A stretch of 64,000 bases of DNA, from the NCBI GenBank assembly GCA_041401985.1, contig JAWKTE010000021.1, positions 1 through 64,000 of the forward strand, written 5' to 3'. The translations under genes were made by a program, and so were the position numbers. The DNA comes from JACKHA01 sp041401985 (GTDB lineage: Bacteria; Planctomycetota; Phycisphaerae; Phycisphaerales; UBA1924). The notes beneath the pieces are model-generated. The model was not told the origin of the DNA. It searched no databases and saw only the letters and a program-made list of their open reading frames with translations. Each line of letters begins with the position of its first letter. Position 1 is the first letter of the stretch. Positions 1 through 9,007 of the stretch are shown here, one piece after another.

Positions 1-1467
1 GCTGTCGCGCTCCAGCGACGCTTTCTCGTAATCAGCGGCCAGTTCGACCGCTTGGGTCAGGCGCTGCTCGGTCTGGGCCCGGGCCTGCTCGGACGCCTCA
101 AGCGACTCGCGGGTCTGGTCCAGTTCGCCGGTGAGCGTCCCGATCGACTCGTCGCGCTCGGCGACCTGGCCGCGGAGGCTTTGGGCCTCGGCGCGGACCG
201 ACTCGATCTCGCTCTGGAGCGACGCGATCTGGTCCGCCGCCTCGGCAAGCGATCCTTCGAGCGTCGCGATGGCCTCATCGCGGGCGGCCAGTTCGGCGCG
301 GGCCTGCTCCAGATCGGTCTGGGCCGACTCGAGCGCCGCCCTGGCCTCGGCGTGGGCCGCCTTGAGCGCCTCGACGGCCTTCTCAGCGTCGCCCAGGTCG
401 TGCTCGAGCGACTCGACCCGCATCTGGGCCTGCTCGAACGCGGCCTGCTGCTGGGCGGAGGCCTCGCGGGCCTGGGCGAGTTCGGTCTCGAGCGTCTGTG
501 CCTGCTGGCGAGCGGACTCGAGTTCGCCGCCCAGCCGCTGGCTCTCGCCGGCGGCCTGCTCGAGTTGCGTGCAGATGTCGTTGAGGGTGGCCTCGGCCTC
601 GTCGGCGCGCTTGGTGGCCGCGGCTCCGGCGGCCGACAGACGCTCCATCTCCTCCAGGGCCTCGGCCAGGTCGCGGTCGAGGGCCTCGCCCTTGGCCGTC
701 GCCTTCTGCAAGGCCTCGCTGGTCTCGCCGAGGCGCTCGGCCCCGGCCCGCACCTGCTCCTCGCGCTCGGCGACCTGCTGCTGGAGCGCGGCCTGGGCCT
801 CCTGGCCCGACGCGATGTCGGCACGCAGCGATTCGATGGTCTGCTCGAGCGCGGCCCGGGCCTGGGCCGCCTCCTGGAGTTGCCGCTGCGTCTCGCCCTC
901 GAGGCGAGCCCGCTCCTGCTCGAGAGCCTGCGTCTGCTCGGCGAGGTCGCTTGCCCGCGCCGACAGTTCGGCGGCCCGGTGCTCGGCCTCCTGGCGGGCC
1001 TGCGACAGGGCCGCGTCCTGCTCCGCGAGGGCACGGGCGCGCTGCTCGAGTTCGCCCGCCTGCCCGGCGAGGGCGGCGGAGCGCTGGTTGAGTTCCGCCT
1101 CGCGCTGGCCGAAGCCGGCCTCACGCTGGGCGATCTCCTCGGACTGCTGGCGGGTCTTGACCAGTTGTGCCCCGAGGCGCTGGCGTTCGGTCTCGTTCTG
1201 ACGCTGCTGCTCGGCGACCGCCGAGAGTTGCACGTCGAGTTCCTCGGACTGGGCCGAGAGCGCTTCCTCACGCTCGCGCAGGGCGGTGAGGCGGCGCTCC
1301 AGTTCAACCTCGGCCTTGCGGCGCGACTCGTGGGCCTGGCGCAGTTCGGACAACTGCTTCTCGAAGTCCTCGAGCGCCGAGAGCACGCGCGGGTCCGACG
1401 AGCCGCCCGGACGCGACGGCCTCGCGCCCAAGCCCCGAGCGCTGCCATGTCCCTCGGTTGAACCCAT
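1..1467 (-). CDS. Long coiled-coil protein, C-terminal end outside the window
   Basis: The minus-strand frame starting ATG at 1467 is open for 489 codons and runs off the left edge without a stop. After about 25 low-complexity residues it becomes an unbroken run rich in Glu, Gln, Ala, Leu and Arg with heptad spacing (for example ALEDFEKQLSELRQ near the start and LAADYEKASLERDS at the edge), so a very long coiled coil is clear. No catalytic motif, signal peptide or membrane segment is visible. The same frame is open back to a stop near 1653, so an ATG at 1554 is a possible earlier start; the ATG at 1467 has a GGGG purine run about nine bases upstream. It follows dihydroorotase on the same strand after a gap. 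Function unknown; structural or cytoskeletal-like roles are only guesses. Confidence 0.75.
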   Translation of the reverse strand, partial: MGSTEGHGSARGLGARPSRPGGSSDPRVLSALEDFEKQLSELRQAHESRRKAEVELERRLTALREREEALSAQSEELDVQLSAVAEQQRQNETERQRLGAQLVKTRQQSEEIAQREAGFGQREAELNQRSAALAGQAGELEQRARALAEQDAALSQARQEAEHRAAELSARASDLAEQTQALEQERARLEGETQRQLQEAAQARAALEQTIESLRADIASGQEAQAALQQQVAEREEQVRAGAERLGETSEALQKATAKGEALDRDLAEALEEMERLSAAGAAATKRADEAEATLNDICTQLEQAAGESQRLGGELESARQQAQTLETELAQAREASAQQQAAFEQAQMRVESLEHDLGDAEKAVEALKAAHAEARAALESAQTDLEQARAELAARDEAIATLEGSLAEAADQIASLQSEIESVRAEAQSLRGQVAERDESIGTLTGELDQTRESLEASEQARAQTEQRLTQAVELAADYEKASLERDS

Positions 1468-1739
1468 GGAGACGTCCCCGCCGTCGATCGGCCCGCGCGG
1501 CCCGCCCCTGCGGGGCGAGGCCACGGGTCGGGTATCGACACCGACGCCGGCCATCTGAAGCCCAGCCCGCAGGATCGCCAAGGTCGCCCACACGCCGGAT
1601 TCGGGTCGCACCGGTCGGGGGATCGGGAGGCGGATTCCGCCTCGTGGGCGGGATCACACCCGCGCGTTATCGGCGGCGTCGGGCCTCGGGCGAGCACCGT
1701 GACGTGGCGCGGAGAAGATCGTTCAGCGCCCAAGCGTGC

Positions 1740-3053
1740 TCAGCCTCGGGAACGCTCGTGGCGGACCTGGCCCCCCACCATCGCCAGCACCGACCGCCCC
1801 TTGACGCGCCGCCCCAGGAACGGGGTGTTGCGGCTCTTGCCGGCCAGGTCCGCGGCGTCGATGGTCCACGCCAGGTTCGGATCGATCAGCGTCACGTCCG
1901 CCGGGCCGCCGACGACGAGCGTGCCGAGCCCGCGAGTGTCGAGCCCGCACAGTCGGGCGGGCTCGATCGTCATCAACTGGACGAGACGCACCCAATCGGT
2001 CGCGCCGGAGTGCACCAGGGCCTCCGCGTAGAGCGACAGCGCGACTTCAAGCCCGATGATCCCGAAGGGGGCCGAGTCGAAGTCGAGGGCCTTCTCGTCG
2101 GGGGTGTGCGGGGCGTGGTCGGTCGCGAGCACCGTGACGGTGCCGTCCGCGACGCCCTTGACCAGGGCCGCGACGTCGGCGGCCTCTCGCAGCGGCGGGT
2201 TCATCTTCGCGCCGGTGTCGTACGAGTGCCCGTCGCCGCCGGCACAGGCCTCGTGAGTGAGCAGCAGGTGGTGCGGCGAGGCCTCGCACGAGACCGGCTG
2301 GCCCGCCTGGCGGGCCTTCCGCACGATCTCGACCGTGCCCTCGCTCGAGACGTGCTGGACGTGGTACCTGGCCCCGATCGCCCGGTTGAGACGCACGTCG
2401 CGCTCGACGATGATCTCCTCGGCCTCGCGCGGCCAGCCGGTCAGCCCGAGCCGCACCGCGACCTCGCCCGCGTGCATGACGGACCCGCCGGTCAGCGTCG
2501 GCTCCTGGGCGTGCTGCATGAACGCGAGCCCGGCCTGGCGGCACGCCGAGAGCACGCGCGACATCATGCCCGCCGAGGCCACGCAGTCGCCGTCGTCGGA
2601 GATCCCCACCGCGCCCGCGTCCGCGAGCAGGCGGATCTCGGTGATCTCCTCGCCGTGACGCCCTCTGGTGGCCGCGGCGACGCTGAAGACGCGGCACAGG
2701 CCCGTCTCCTGGGCCCTGTCTCGCACCGCCCGGACCATCTCGGGCGAGTCGAGGGCGGGCTGGGTGTTGGGCATGCAGCAAACGGTGGTGAACCCGCCGG
2801 AGACCGCGGCCGCGGTGCCGCTGGCGATGGTCTCCTTGTGCTCCTGGCCCGGCTCGCGGAGGTGCACGTGCGGGTCGATCAGGCCCGGGCAGACGAGCAG
2901 GCCTTCGGCGTGGATGACGCGATCCGCGGGAGAGCGTGCCAGCGACGGTGCGATGGCGGCGATGCGATCGGCGTCGATGGCCACGTCGAGCACGCGTGAG
3001 CCGCCCGTGAGCGTGTCGATGACGGTGCCGCCGACGATGAGGGTCCGTGCCAT
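1740..3053 (-). CDS. pyrC: Dihydroorotase, class I
   Basis: A 437-residue dihydroorotase, the pyrimidine-pathway enzyme that interconverts N-carbamoyl-L-aspartate and L-dihydroorotate. The family signature DPHVHLREPG lies at about residues 60-69 and supplies the first two zinc-binding histidines. Further ligands appear in QHAQEP, in HVQHVSS and in the catalytic-aspartate motif ATDHAPH. A segment GISDDGDC matches the bridging-Asp region of class I enzymes. Length is normal for the family. I chose the ATG at 3053 (MARTLIVGG) because the family begins with this beta strand; the open frame continues upstream to 3167 but that extension is Arg/His-rich and unlike the family. No other pyr gene is adjacent, although upp occurs elsewhere in the window. 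Confidence 0.96.
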   Translation of the reverse strand: MARTLIVGGTVIDTLTGGSRVLDVAIDADRIAAIAPSLARSPADRVIHAEGLLVCPGLIDPHVHLREPGQEHKETIASGTAAAVSGGFTTVCCMPNTQPALDSPEMVRAVRDRAQETGLCRVFSVAAATRGRHGEEITEIRLLADAGAVGISDDGDCVASAGMMSRVLSACRQAGLAFMQHAQEPTLTGGSVMHAGEVAVRLGLTGWPREAEEIIVERDVRLNRAIGARYHVQHVSSEGTVEIVRKARQAGQPVSCEASPHHLLLTHEACAGGDGHSYDTGAKMNPPLREAADVAALVKGVADGTVTVLATDHAPHTPDEKALDFDSAPFGIIGLEVALSLYAEALVHSGATDWVRLVQLMTIEPARLCGLDTRGLGTLVVGGPADVTLIDPNLAWTIDAADLAGKSRNTPFLGRRVKGRSVLAMVGGQVRHERSRG

Positions 3054-3407
3054 GGAGCGGAGCGTACGTCGAGCGGCGTGCGCGGGCCGATTGCGTCGGT
3101 GGCCGCCCGAGTGATGGGCGCGAGCGATGGTGGCCGAGGCGTGCGTGCTCGAAAGACCGGCGAACACGCGCGATCATGCCGCGAAGTCGCGGGCATCACG
3201 CATTGCCGCTGGGTAGGGATGGGCACAGACGAAAACGGGGTCGGCCAAGCGGCCGACCCCTTTGCGATGTTGTGGCTTGTCGGGGCTTTGGCCCCGCGTT
3301 GGGCCGCGTTCGTCCTCGTGGTGCCCCCGGCGGGGGGTCCACGGCGCGGCGGCCCAGGCCGATTTCGGCCCGGGAGGGCCGATCTGGCCCGATCGCATGG
3401 TCCCCAA
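3054..3407. other. Gene-free interval between pyrC and the H1-like gene
   Basis: About 350 bases with no convincing coding frame on either strand. Apart from the terminator-like hairpin at 3232-3263 I see nothing specific; the promoter of pyrC presumably lies near 3060-3150, but I could not identify convincing -35 and -10 elements. Confidence 0.5.
3232..3263 (-). terminator. Intrinsic terminator after the H1-like gene
   Basis: A perfect 10-bp stem (GGGGTCGGCC at 3237-3246 with GGCCGACCCC at 3251-3260) and a four-base loop. Read on the minus strand it is followed by GTTTTCG, a short U tract, so it best serves the minus-strand H1-like gene whose stop lies about 145 bases upstream. Confidence 0.75.
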
Positions 3408-3647
3408 TCACATCATGGGGGACATGCCCATCGGGGCGGCGGCGGCCTTGCGGGTGGCCTTGCGGCGGGCCTTCTTCTTGCCGGCCTTCTTGGCGGTCTT
3501 CTTCTTGGCCTTCTTCTTGCCGGCCTTCTTGGCGGTCCGCTTCTTGGCGGCCTTCTTCTTCGCCTTCTTCTTCGCCTTCTTCGCGGTCTTCTTCTTCGCC
3601 TTCTTCGCCGCCTTCTTCTTCGCCTTCTTTTTCGCTTTCTTCGCCAT
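3408..3647 (-). CDS. Histone H1-like lysine/alanine-rich DNA-binding protein
   Basis: A 79-residue protein that begins MAKKAKKKAKKKAAKK and consists almost entirely of Lys, Ala and Thr/Arg in AKKA-type repeats, ending in the short hydrophobic tail AAAAPMGMSPMM. This matches the composition of bacterial homologues of eukaryotic histone H1 C-terminal tails (Hc1, AlgP-like), which bind and compact DNA non-specifically. The ATG at 3647 is set by a GAGGAG Shine-Dalgarno eight bases upstream; the open frame extends further but is not H1-like. The gene stands alone, with a near-consensus promoter at 3768-3796 and a terminator at 3232-3263, so it appears to be a monocistronic, probably strongly expressed unit. 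The DNA repeats of the coding sequence may make it prone to copy-number change. Confidence 0.88.
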   Translation of the reverse strand: MAKKAKKKAKKKAAKKAKKKTAKKAKKKAKKKAAKKRTAKKAGKKKAKKKTAKKAGKKKARRKATRKAAAAPMGMSPMM

Positions 3648-3767
3648 CTGGAAACTCCTCGATCGTGTCTCCCGTGCAGCCCATCTGCAGAGGACGAAGC
3701 GCCCACGCGCCTCGGTTGTTCCTTGTCCTCTATCGGAGACGACGATCGGTGTGCTTGAGCAATCGGC

Positions 3768-3796
3768 TATGTACACGCGCGTTCTGAACGCGTCAA
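3768..3796 (-). promoter_or_regulatory. Sigma70-type promoter of the H1-like gene
   Basis: On the minus strand TTGACG (3791-3796) and TACATA (3768-3773) are separated by exactly 17 bases, a good match to sigma70 consensus and one of the clearest promoters in the window. Start of transcription would be near 3761, leaving a leader of about 115 bases before the H1-like ATG at 3647. Confidence 0.7.
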
Positions 3797-4302
3797 CGCG
3801 CGCTCGCTGTTGTGGAAAAGTCGATCGCGCGATCGCGATCGCGCGTCATCGACGACCTCGATGAGCACCTCGAACCGCTTCGATCGAGCCTCGCGCTGGC
3901 TCGATCAGAGACGCGCGACGCACCCAACCACACCGCTCGCGCCGCGCCCGATGCCCATCGCGTGGGCGGCCTCGTCGCGTGATCGGACGCCGATCGATCC
4001 GAATCGAAGCCGCCAAAATGTCGCGTTCGCGCAACGAACTCGCGCGAACGTGCGGGCTTCACGCCGTTCGGTGCCGCGCGACGCGTCTCGATCGCATCGG
4101 TCGCGTTCTCGATCGCGTCGCCATCGACACGCCCGATAGGCGCGGCACGCGCGCGTCCGACGCGGCCTCACGAGCACGCCACGAGACGAGCGACGATCGA
4201 CGCGTTGCAGCAACCGACAGGCACGCGCCGAGGCTGGTCGAACGCCCCATCGAGACGCCCGAAGCGTCCGACGACCGCCAAAAATATTTTTGGATTCGCG
4301 CC
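3797..4302. other. Gene-free interval rich in CGATCG words
   Basis: Roughly 500 bases between the H1-like promoter and the end of pdxA with no recognisable gene. The stretch is dense in CGATCG and GATCGCG words, especially 3820-3860 and 4080-4130. It contains an inverted repeat GTTCGCG / CGCGAAC near 4025-4049, and a 16-base palindrome CCAAAAATATTTTTGG at about 4277-4292 just after the pdxA stop. The palindrome could act as a weak end-of-transcript hairpin for pdxA. No protein or known RNA family was recognised. Confidence 0.5.
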
Positions 4303-5340
4303 CTACGACGCCGCGCGGCGGGCCTGGACCATGCGGATCGCGCAGTCGATCGCCGCCTCCATGCTGCCCGCGCTGGCCTTGTTCGAGCCCGCGATGTCGT
4401 ACGCGGTGCCGTGATCCGGGCTGGTCCGGACGGTCGGAAGGCCCAGCGTGATGTTCACCGCCTCGTCGCGCGAGAGCAGTTTGATCGGGATGAGGCCCTG
4501 GTCGTGGTACATGGCCACCACCGCGTCGTACCGCCCCTCGATCGCGGCGTTGAAGATCGTGTCGGCCGGGAAAGGACCGGAAACGTTGATGCCCTGGTGC
4601 TGGGCCAGGCCAAGGGCGGGTGTGATGAGGCGCTGCTCCTCGTCGCCCAGCAGCCCGTTCTCGCCGGCGTGCGGGTTCAGGCCGCACACCGCCAGGCGGG
4701 GGCGATAGATCCCGGCTTCTTTCAGGGCCAGGTAGGTCAGGTCGATCGCGTCGAAGATCCGCCCGATCGTCAGCGCGTGGGACAGGTCCAGCAGCGGCAC
4801 GTGCATGGTCACGAGCGTGACGCGGAGGCGGGGCGCCTCGAACATCATCGCGACGCGCTTGGCCAGGAACCGCCTGGCCAGCAGTTCGGTGTGCCCCGGG
4901 AACTTCCGCCCGGCCATCGACCACGCCTGCTTGCTGATCGGGGCGGTCACGATCGCGTCGGCATGGAGCGGCTGGTCGTGGCGCTTCTCGGCCGCGGTGA
5001 TCGCGTCCTCGACGAACCGGTACGAGTACTCCCCGCCCCGGTTGGTGGCGGCCCTGGGATACAGCACCCGCCCGCCCGGCGGTTCGTAGTCGATCAACAC
5101 GCAGTCCTGGGCCATCGCGTCTTCGAGCCGCTCGCTGTTGAACTCGACCCGCCACCAGAACGGATCGATCCGGGCCCGGTCGCACGCCTCCATGAGCACG
5201 CCGTTGGTCCCGTAGATACGGAACCGCGCCTTGGCGCGGCGTGCCGGATCGGCGAGCGCCTTGACGACAACCTCCGGGCCGATCCCGCCGGGATCACCCA
5301 TCGTCACCGCGATCGTTGGACGGTCGTCGTTCGTGCCCAT
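4303..5340 (-). CDS. pdxA: 4-hydroxythreonine-4-phosphate dehydrogenase
   Basis: A 345-residue PdxA, the NAD-dependent enzyme of the DXP-dependent pyridoxal-5-phosphate pathway that oxidises 4-phosphohydroxy-L-threonine. The N-terminal TMGDPGGIGPE motif, the TAPISK substrate segment and three metal-ligand histidine motifs (PGHTE, NPHAGE, MYHDQGL) are all present in order. Length agrees with the family. The start could be ATG 5340 (MGTNDDRP) or ATG 5358, six codons earlier; neither has a good Shine-Dalgarno. The frame stays open much further upstream, but that part overlaps the divergent amidohydrolase and has no PdxA similarity. No other pdx gene is nearby. Confidence 0.95.
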   Translation of the reverse strand: MGTNDDRPTIAVTMGDPGGIGPEVVVKALADPARRAKARFRIYGTNGVLMEACDRARIDPFWWRVEFNSERLEDAMAQDCVLIDYEPPGGRVLYPRAATNRGGEYSYRFVEDAITAAEKRHDQPLHADAIVTAPISKQAWSMAGRKFPGHTELLARRFLAKRVAMMFEAPRLRVTLVTMHVPLLDLSHALTIGRIFDAIDLTYLALKEAGIYRPRLAVCGLNPHAGENGLLGDEEQRLITPALGLAQHQGINVSGPFPADTIFNAAIEGRYDAVVAMYHDQGLIPIKLLSRDEAVNITLGLPTVRTSPDHGTAYDIAGSNKASAGSMEAAIDCAIRMVQARRAAS

Positions 5341-5493
5341 GAGGCAGACATCGTACATGCGGAAGGGAACGGACGCGGGTGCATACGACGGAGGACGTAG
5401 TGAGGGGCCATCGGGAGCCCCCAGCGTTTGCACCGGGTGTTCTGTCGTGAGTCTTCTGTACCGGGACTTCTCGGGCGTGCAATCATCCGTGGC

Positions 5494-6777
5494 ATGGCCA
5501 CACCCCTGCGACCGGCGCGCCTCCGCGAAGCCCACGCCCACCTGCTCATGCACGGCGAGGCGATGGACGCTGTCCAACTCGCCGATTGCACCTCCGCGGA
5601 CGACCTGCTCGCCCGGATGGCGGCGCGGGCGGACGCGACGCCGAGCGACCGCAACGAGTCCGGCGGGGTTTGGATTGTCGGCGTCGGCGCCCGTCCCGAA
5701 GCCTGGGCCTCCCCCGCGTGGCCAAGCCTGGCCCGGTTCGACGAAGCCGTCCGCGGTCGACCGGCGATCGCGTGGTGCTTCGACACCCACGCGTTGCTGG
5801 CGTCGTCGGCCGCGCTGCGGGCCGCGGGCATCGACCGCGCCACGCCCGACCCCGAGGGCGGCGTCATCCTGCGGACAACCGACGGATCCCCCACCGGCGT
5901 CGTGCTCGAGAGCGCGGCCAAGCAAGTCGCCGCCGCCCGCCCCTCTCCCACCTCCGAGCAGCGCCTCGCGTCGCTTCGGGCGGCCCTGGCCGACCTCAAG
6001 GCCCACGGCTTCGTCGAGGTCCACGACCTGAAGGCCCGGCCGACGCTCGGGCCGGACCTGGCCCGGCTCAGCGACGCTGGCGAACTGGACATGGACGTTC
6101 GCCTCTACGTCCCGTTCGAGGAACTCGAATCGGCCCTCGACGCCGCCGAGGATTGGACCCGCGAGAACGTCCGCCTCGCCGGGGCCAAGCTCTTCGCCGA
6201 CGGCACGCTCAACAGCCGCACGGCCTGGATGCTCGAACCGTTCGCCGACCCGATCCCGGGGCACGAGAGGGGCACGCCGCTGGTCACGCCCGAGCAGTTG
6301 CTCGCGGCGGTCGGGGTGTGCGACGACCTGGGCGTGCCGCTGGCGGTGCACGCCATCGGCGACGGCGCGGTCCGGGCGGTGCTCGACGCGATCGAGCGCG
6401 TCCGCCCCAGCACGCTGGGGTTCCGGGTCGAGCACGCCGAGCTGATCGACGAGGCGGACGTGCCCCGGTTCGCGGCCCTCGGGGTCTTGTGCAGCGTCCA
6501 GCCGTGCCACCTTCTGTACGACATCGAGGCGCTGCGCCGCCTGCTGCCGGGGCGTCTGGATCGGGTGATGCCGCTGCGGGAACTGATCGAATCGGGCTGC
6601 GAGCCGGGGCACCTGCTGTGGTTCGGCTCGGACGTGCCGATCGTCCGCCCGCACCCGGAGGACTCGATCCGGGCGGCGGTGCACCGACGCCGCGAGGGCA
6701 TGCCCGAGGCCGCCGCGATCGCGCCGGATCAGGCGATCGAGGAGGCCGACGCCTGGGCCGCGTTCGAGGCGCTGTAG
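5494..6777 (+). CDS. Amidohydrolase family 3 (YtcJ-like) protein
   Basis: A 427-residue metal-dependent hydrolase of the amidohydrolase superfamily, YtcJ-like branch. Metal and catalytic positions are visible in order: HAHL near residue 17, the lysine segment GAKLFADGTLNSRTAW, AVHAIGD, VEHAEL and FGSDVP. Most family members carry about 60 residues of beta-sandwich before the first His-x-His; here the protein starts almost directly at it, and the matching C-terminal strands are also short. It therefore looks like a trimmed barrel or a divergent subfamily. Substrate unknown. It is divergent from pdxA, separated by about 150 bases. Confidence 0.85.
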   Translation: MATPLRPARLREAHAHLLMHGEAMDAVQLADCTSADDLLARMAARADATPSDRNESGGVWIVGVGARPEAWASPAWPSLARFDEAVRGRPAIAWCFDTHALLASSAALRAAGIDRATPDPEGGVILRTTDGSPTGVVLESAAKQVAAARPSPTSEQRLASLRAALADLKAHGFVEVHDLKARPTLGPDLARLSDAGELDMDVRLYVPFEELESALDAAEDWTRENVRLAGAKLFADGTLNSRTAWMLEPFADPIPGHERGTPLVTPEQLLAAVGVCDDLGVPLAVHAIGDGAVRAVLDAIERVRPSTLGFRVEHAELIDEADVPRFAALGVLCSVQPCHLLYDIEALRRLLPGRLDRVMPLRELIESGCEPGHLLWFGSDVPIVRPHPEDSIRAAVHRRREGMPEAAAIAPDQAIEEADAWAAFEAL

Positions 6778-6808
6778 GGCGACCCGGGCTTGGCGAGTTG
6801 ACTCCGGT

Positions 6809-7561
6809 TCAGAACGAGTGCGGGTACTTGTCCACGCGAGGCCGCGGCGCCGTCGGTTCCGGCTCGTGGAGCGCGGCCCGGCACGCATCTGCAAGGTGCT
6901 GGTGCAGTTTCTCGTGGTCGGGAAACGCCTCGAGGGCCGTGAGCAGGTCCTCGACCCGCCAGATCGCCGGCAGCGACTTGTCGATCCTCGCGAACGCGGC
7001 GTCGCCCAGCGCCTCCGCGGCGTGCTGGAACCACTCCACGCTCGGCGGCTTCGCCATCTCGTCCCGCCGGATGCCCTGTCCGGTCCACTTCACGCCCGCC
7101 GGTGGATCGACCTGCACGCGGATCGACTCCTCCGCGACCGCGACGATCGGCCACTTGCCCTGACGCGTCATCGGCTCCCGGGCCAGCACCAGCGAGGGCA
7201 CCTTGGCGCCCCAGAACAGTTCCCGCAGCCGCTTGGCATCCGCCCCGATCAGCGGCGGCTGCACCAGATAGAACCCCGCCGGCGCGGGCGTGGGCAGGTC
7301 CGCCGGCGTTGAGAGCACGAACACGCCCCCGGAGGCCGCGGCATCGGCGGCCTGCTGGCGGATCAGGCGGCGCGACTCCTGCAGCGGCAGACAGATCCGG
7401 GCCATCCGCTCGAAGTCCCGGGCCCGAACCGCGGCGTGCATGGCCCGCTCGCACAGGCGCTCGCACTCGAAGTACCGGGTCTCGGCGAGCGCGCCGGAGG
7501 CCCGCTCCATCGTCTGGTCGATCAGGCTGGCCGAGGTTTGGCCGGCGGCGGGCATGGGCAA
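6809..7561 (-). CDS. Conserved hypothetical protein
   Basis: A 250-residue protein I do not recognise. The N-terminal 80 residues look helical and carry two cysteines (ECERLCERAM) and a third (RICLPL), giving a weakly TPR-like impression. The centre (GGVFVLSTPADLPTPAPAGFYLVQPPLIG) looks like alternating strands, and the C-terminus is helical and ends PRVDKYPHSF. No signal peptide, membrane span or enzyme motif is seen. Codon usage matches the neighbours, and the frame is long and free of stops with natural amino-acid composition, so it is very likely real. The start is either ATG 7561 or ATG 7555. It converges on the amidohydrolase and diverges from the aminopeptidase. Confidence 0.8.
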   Translation of the reverse strand: MPMPAAGQTSASLIDQTMERASGALAETRYFECERLCERAMHAAVRARDFERMARICLPLQESRRLIRQQAADAAASGGVFVLSTPADLPTPAPAGFYLVQPPLIGADAKRLRELFWGAKVPSLVLAREPMTRQGKWPIVAVAEESIRVQVDPPAGVKWTGQGIRRDEMAKPPSVEWFQHAAEALGDAAFARIDKSLPAIWRVEDLLTALEAFPDHEKLHQHLADACRAALHEPEPTAPRPRVDKYPHSF

Positions 7562-7691
7562 GCGTAGAAGCGACAGAGGCGCGACCGCGAGGCCGCGGGA
7601 GTGCGTCGGGTGGGTGCCCGTTCACTCGGGGTCCCACGAACGAGGCTCCGACACGTGCCACCAGGCGCGGCTCGCGCGATACGCTGGCCCC

Positions 7692-8972
7692 ATGTCCATC
7701 TCCCCCGACGACCGACGCCTCCACCTCGACTGGCTGACCGAACTGACCCAGACCCCCACCGCCGCGGGGCGGGAGTCGCGCGTCATCGCCTGGATCGACC
7801 GCTGGCTCTCGGCCCGCCCCGGCCTGGCCTCGCGGCGCGACGCACACGCCAACATCGAGGTCTCACTGGCGATCCACGCCGTCGACCCCGCCACCGGCCA
7901 GCCGAAGAGCACCAACGCCAAGAACCCGCCGGCCACTCTCTACTTCACGGCCCACCTCGACCACCCCGCCTTCGTCGTCGAACGCATCGCCGACGACGGC
8001 TCCTTCACCCTCGAGTTCCGCGGCGGCGTCGGCGACGACTACTTCACCGACGCCCGCATCACCGCCATCACCAGCGAGGACGAGGTTCTGCCCGCCCGCC
8101 TCACCGGCCCTGCCGATGGCCCGCAGGAGCCGCTCAAGCGATACACCGGCGTGCTCGACGACCCCTCGGCCGCGAATCGCCTGCGCCCCGGCGACGTCGC
8201 TCGGTGGGACCTGCCCAGGGCCGAGATCGCCGACATCACGGCGGCCACCGCCGGCGGGGCGGGCGTCGCGGGCGATCGCGTCGCCTGCCTGCACACCGAC
8301 GCGTGCGACGACCTCGCCGCCGCCGCCGCCGCGCTCGCGGCGATGGACCTGCTGCTCCGCAAGGCCGAGCGTGGCGAGGCGATCCCCGACGTGCGCCTGC
8401 TCTTCACGCGGGGCGAGGAGGTCGGCTTCCTCGGCGCGATCGCGGCGTGCCGCGCCGGGTTCATGCCGGCTGGCTGCCGCATCATCGCGCTCGAAAACAG
8501 CCGCAGTTTCATCGACTCGCCCATCGGCGGCGGGCCGATCGTCCGCGTCGGCGACCGCGTGACGGTGTTCACGCCCTCGCTGACCGCGGCCATCGCCAAG
8601 CGCTGCGAGGAGATCGGCGGGGCCCAGCCGCTGGCCTCGCAGAAACTGTCGCAGGGCCCGGCGTGGAAGTGGCAGCGGAAACTCATGGCCGGCGGGGCGT
8701 GCGAGGCCTCGGTCTTCTGCGAGTTCGGCTACGAGGCGACCTGCGTGTGCCTGCCGCTGGGCAACTACCACAACATGGCCGACCTCGAAGCGGTCCAGGC
8801 CGAGCGGAACACCCGGCCCGCCCGCGTCGGGCGCGAGTTCATCGCGATCAGCGACTTCGAGGGCCTGGTGGACCTGCTGGTCGCCTGCGGCGAGCGCCTC
8901 GAAGCCAGCGGCAGGTTCATGGAGCGGATCGACCGGATCTGGGAGCGGCAAGGACGCATCCTGTCGGAATAG
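7692..8972 (+). CDS. M42-type metallo-aminopeptidase
   Basis: A 426-residue zinc peptidase resembling the M42 glutamyl-aminopeptidase / M28-M20 fold. It shows TAHLDHP near residue 80 (metal His), an aspartate pair in LHTDACDDLAAAAAAL (bridging Asp), the catalytic Glu pair in FTRGEEVGFLGA, ALENSRS, and a late metal His in GNYHNMADLEAVQ. A beta-rich domain sits between the two halves of the catalytic domain, as is usual in M42. No signal peptide, so cytoplasmic. It is followed by a palindromic repeat and then an exported aminotransferase. Substrate preference cannot be read from sequence. Confidence 0.85.
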   Translation: MSISPDDRRLHLDWLTELTQTPTAAGRESRVIAWIDRWLSARPGLASRRDAHANIEVSLAIHAVDPATGQPKSTNAKNPPATLYFTAHLDHPAFVVERIADDGSFTLEFRGGVGDDYFTDARITAITSEDEVLPARLTGPADGPQEPLKRYTGVLDDPSAANRLRPGDVARWDLPRAEIADITAATAGGAGVAGDRVACLHTDACDDLAAAAAALAAMDLLLRKAERGEAIPDVRLLFTRGEEVGFLGAIAACRAGFMPAGCRIIALENSRSFIDSPIGGGPIVRVGDRVTVFTPSLTAAIAKRCEEIGGAQPLASQKLSQGPAWKWQRKLMAGGACEASVFCEFGYEATCVCLPLGNYHNMADLEAVQAERNTRPARVGREFIAISDFEGLVDLLVACGERLEASGRFMERIDRIWERQGRILSE

Positions 8973-9007
8973 CACCTCGCGCCACGTCGCGTCTTCCTTT
9001 CTTCAAT

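Noticed and set aside
52..1461. A 469-codon plus-strand frame opposite the coiled-coil gene.
   Set aside because: Its Leu/Gly/Arg-rich product mirrors the coiled-coil codons; the minus-strand heptad pattern is the real signal.
4303..6894. An 863-codon frame containing PdxA.
   Set aside because: Only the last 345 codons are PdxA; the upstream part is antisense to the amidohydrolase gene.
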